In this document: positions 16,500 through 18,030 of the stretch, in pieces
How positions within the stretch are numbered: position 1 is the stretch's first letter
Layout of the letters: every line of letters starts with the position of its first letter
Origin: Bacteroidales bacterium
GTDB taxonomy: Bacteria; Bacteroidota; Bacteroidia; Bacteroidales; Muribaculaceae
Direction: 5' to 3'
Length of the DNA stretch: 18,030 nucleotides
Assembly (NCBI GenBank): GCA_004557195.1
Contig: SFER01000019.1
Span: 1 to 18,030, forward strand
Translations under genes and position numbers: made by a program
Notes under the pieces: generated by a model
The model's database searches: none
Told to the model about the DNA's origin: nothing
The model's input: the letters and a program-made list of their open reading frames with translations, nothing else

Positions 16500-16529
16500 C
16501 AAAAAAATAGTCAAAAACATTTAATGCAA
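16500..16529 (-). promoter_or_regulatory. Weak promoter candidate for the six-gene amidase operon
   Basis: On the minus strand a TTG (16529 to 16527) is followed after 19 bases by TTTTTTTG (16507 to 16500), one mismatch from TAnnTTTG. The same T7-GC string recurs at 16476 to 16468. Either would give a leader of over 100 bases before the ATG at 16340. No exact consensus is present in the 272-bp divergent spacer on this strand, so the true site is uncertain. Confidence 0.3.
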
Positions 16530-16560
16530 GTGAAATAAATATCTAATAGAATCATTGAAG

Positions 16561-16591
16561 TTGCATATTGGGGATAATATGACTAATTTTG
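16561..16591 (+). promoter_or_regulatory. Near-consensus Bacteroidetes promoter for the acyltransferase
   Basis: TTG at 16561-16563 is followed after 20 bases by TAATTTTG (16584-16591), an exact match to TAnnTTTG that is followed by the common C. Transcription would start at about 16598, only some 15 bases before the ATG at 16613. This also argues against the in-frame TTG at 16589, which lies inside the promoter. Confidence 0.7.
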
Positions 16592-16612
16592 CGATATGTA
16601 ACCAAAATTTCT

Positions 16613-17767
16613 ATGAGTCAATCAGTTTATTTGCAATCCAAGCCTCGATATGAGGTGCTTGACGGACTACGAGGTGTCGCAGCCATGATTGTCTTGGCAT
16701 TTCACTTGTTTGAGACCTACGCCGGCGGCAACCATATCAATCAAATTATCAATCACGGCTATCTCGCTGTGGATTTCTTTTTCGTTCTTTCGGGCTTTGT
16801 GATAGGCTATGCCTACGACGACAGATGGGACAAGATGTCGCTCGGGGCATTTGCCAAGCGGCGCCTCATCAGGCTCCACCCCATGCTTGTAATCGGCTCG
16901 ATTTTCGGCGGTGCGCTATACTATTTCGGCGGCTGTGATGTGTTTCCTATTATAAACTCGACAAGTTGGGAGAAAGTGGCATTGGTAACGCTGCTGGGAT
17001 GCCTGCTAATTCCCACCCGAGGGAGTCTCGACATCCGCGGATGGACGGAAGGGTATCCGTTGAACGGCCCGGCGTGGTCGCTTATGTTTGAATATATTGC
17101 AAATGCGCTCTACGCACTGATATTCAGACATATTGGCAAGATTTTATTAGGAATATTCGTATTCGGCTTTGCCATTCTCACCGTATTGCTCACAATGAAT
17201 ATCGACTTGTGGGGATTCTTGGCTTCGCGACAATCGCTTGCCTACACTGTGATTGGAGGCTGGAGCATTGAACCCGACCAACTTTATGTGGGATTTTCAA
17301 GACTTCTATATCCATTCTTCGGAGGACTGCTGCTGTCGAGGATTCGGTTTAAGATTAAGCTGAGAAACGGCTTCGTTTGGTCGGCAGTGATAATCACCGC
17401 GTTGCTTGCAATGCCATTTGCAGGTACGGAAACGGTGCAGTGGACCAACGGCTTGTATGAAGCAGTGAGCATCATTCTTATCTTCCCGCTGATAGTCGCC
17501 ATTGGTGCCGGGAGCAGTGAAATGGGAGCCAAGACATCCCGTGTGTGCAAATGGCTGGGCGAAATCTCATTCCCACTCTACATCACACATTACCCGCTGA
17601 TATACCTGCAGACGTCGTGGGCATTAAGCAATCCCGATGCGCCCACATCGACTTGCGTGTGGGTGAGTGTCTCGGTGTTTGTGGTTGCAGTGGCGATAGC
17701 CCACGCAATGTATCACCTATACGACGTCCCCGTGAGAGCGTGGCTCAAAAAGAAACTGTTCAAGTAA
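16613..17767 (+). CDS. Acyltransferase 3 (OafA/YrhL-type) membrane protein
   Basis: The 384-residue integral membrane protein belongs to the acyltransferase 3 family. I chose the ATG at 16613 because the longer frame starts with a TTG inside the promoter. Numbered from there, VLDGLRGVAAMIVLAFH (15-31) is the family hallmark with catalytic H31, FFFVLSGFVIGYAYDD follows in the second segment, and KRRLIRLHP is the conserved Arg-rich turn. About ten hydrophobic segments are visible up to FPLYITHYPLIYL near the C-terminus. These enzymes move acetyl or other acyl groups from the cytoplasm onto sugars such as O-antigen, exopolysaccharide or peptidoglycan; the acceptor here is unknown. It is transcribed divergently from the amidase operon with its own promoter, and no gene follows it closely on the same strand. 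A link to cell-wall modification is suggested only by position. Confidence 0.9.
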   Translation: MSQSVYLQSKPRYEVLDGLRGVAAMIVLAFHLFETYAGGNHINQIINHGYLAVDFFFVLSGFVIGYAYDDRWDKMSLGAFAKRRLIRLHPMLVIGSIFGGALYYFGGCDVFPIINSTSWEKVALVTLLGCLLIPTRGSLDIRGWTEGYPLNGPAWSLMFEYIANALYALIFRHIGKILLGIFVFGFAILTVLLTMNIDLWGFLASRQSLAYTVIGGWSIEPDQLYVGFSRLLYPFFGGLLLSRIRFKIKLRNGFVWSAVIITALLAMPFAGTETVQWTNGLYEAVSIILIFPLIVAIGAGSSEMGAKTSRVCKWLGEISFPLYITHYPLIYLQTSWALSNPDAPTSTCVWVSVSVFVVAVAIAHAMYHLYDVPVRAWLKKKLFK

Positions 17768-17968
17768 CCCCAAAAAGGCTATGTCTTTATCATTTACTTT
17801 GTAATTGATCTCAAACTCAATATATTGTGTTCCCATCGGATTGATATCAATAAAATAAATGGCACTATTTTCCACAATGAGTGAATCTTGAACAATAGAT
17901 TTCCCGTTGTATGTTTTAAGTACCGAACGGCTATCTGCATTACATACCTGAACCGAGATTGTTGGCAT
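17717..17968 (-). pseudogene. Orphan reading frame, probably a gene fragment
   Basis: An 83-codon frame runs from an ATG inside the transposase remnant to a stop inside the 3' end of the acyltransferase gene. Its middle (about residues 8-65; LKTYNGKSIVQDSLIVEN, then AIYFIDINPMG and IEFEINYKVNDK) has a natural beta-rich protein look. The last 15 or so residues are merely the reverse strand of the acyltransferase. I read it as the leftover of a gene that lost both ends, not as a functional protein. I do not recognise the family. Confidence 0.3.
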
Positions 17969-18030
17969 CAGCCAATGTGCTGCGCCCTATTTTGAAGGTT
18001 ATGCCGAGGTGCGCCAGCTTGTGCGTCTCG
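17940..18030 (-). mobile_element. 3'-truncated remnant of an IS4-family (DUF4372-type) transposase
   Basis: The minus-strand frame entering from the right edge reads THKLAHLGITFKIGRSTLADAN and ends at a stop at 17940. The pattern (K-x-x-HLGI, then R-S-T-L-A-D-A-N) matches the segment after the DUF4372 domain in Bacteroidetes IS4-family transposases, where an N-R-D-like continuation is expected. Here homology stops after DAN (about 17961) and runs into unrelated sequence and a stop, so the element is broken. The call rests on about 23 residues. Confidence 0.55.

Noticed and set aside
16589..16612. In-frame TTG start eight codons upstream of the acyltransferase ATG
   Set aside because: It lies within the TAnnTTTG promoter element, so it would not be in the transcript; the ATG at 16613 is preferred.

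Overview
The window looks like Bacteroidales DNA, most probably a Muribaculaceae-like or other gut Bacteroidales chromosome. The evidence is three proteins with type IX secretion (T9SS) C-terminal sorting domains, promoters of the Bacteroidetes TTG-N(18-20)-TAnnTTTG type, a golvesin/xanthan-lyase-like amidase protein, a DUF4922 protein, and a remnant that resembles a DUF4372/IS4-family transposase. The taxonomic call is by family content only; there is no rRNA or marker gene here.

Layout. Almost everything is on the minus strand, in two transcription units read from high to low coordinates. Unit 1 (16340 to 6364) holds six tightly packed genes: a T9SS phosphodiester glycosidase (NAGPA/DUF2233), a small secreted beta-propeller protein, a T9SS Amidase_3 N-acetylmuramoyl-L-alanine amidase, a second propeller protein, a second T9SS amidase, and a cytoplasmic BadF-type amino-sugar kinase. 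A perfect 17-bp hairpin follows the last gene and is a good terminator candidate. Gaps within the unit are 9-16 bp, except for 80 bp before the kinase, which contains a 10-bp hairpin. Unit 2 (5663 to the left edge) holds a golvesin-type protein whose Amidase_3 domain is split by an inserted beta-rich domain, a family 2 glycosyltransferase, a DUF4922 nucleotidyltransferase-like protein, and the first 57 codons of a fourth gene that may be SpoIID/LytB-like.

Between the units is a 697-bp non-coding stretch with a TAnnTTTG promoter for unit 2, a nine-unit hexanucleotide repeat and a cluster of short palindromes. On the plus strand, an OafA-type membrane acyltransferase is transcribed divergently from unit 1, with a near-consensus promoter close to its start codon. 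The right edge carries decayed DNA: a 3'-truncated transposase fragment fused to a short orphan reading frame.

How the genes may work together (inference). Unit 1 looks like a dedicated cell-wall foraging or remodelling operon. Two surface or secreted amidases would cut stem peptides from glycan strands, the phosphodiester glycosidase would remove sugar-phosphodiester decorations such as those of teichoic acids or phosphoglycans, and the kinase would phosphorylate imported GlcNAc/MurNAc-type sugars. The propeller proteins have no assigned job, but each sits directly upstream of one amidase, as if the propeller-amidase pair had been duplicated in tandem. Unit 2 adds a third, differently built amidase with glycan-related enzymes. 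This concentration of peptidoglycan-active genes, three complete Amidase_3 tetrads in 18 kb, is the main biological signal.
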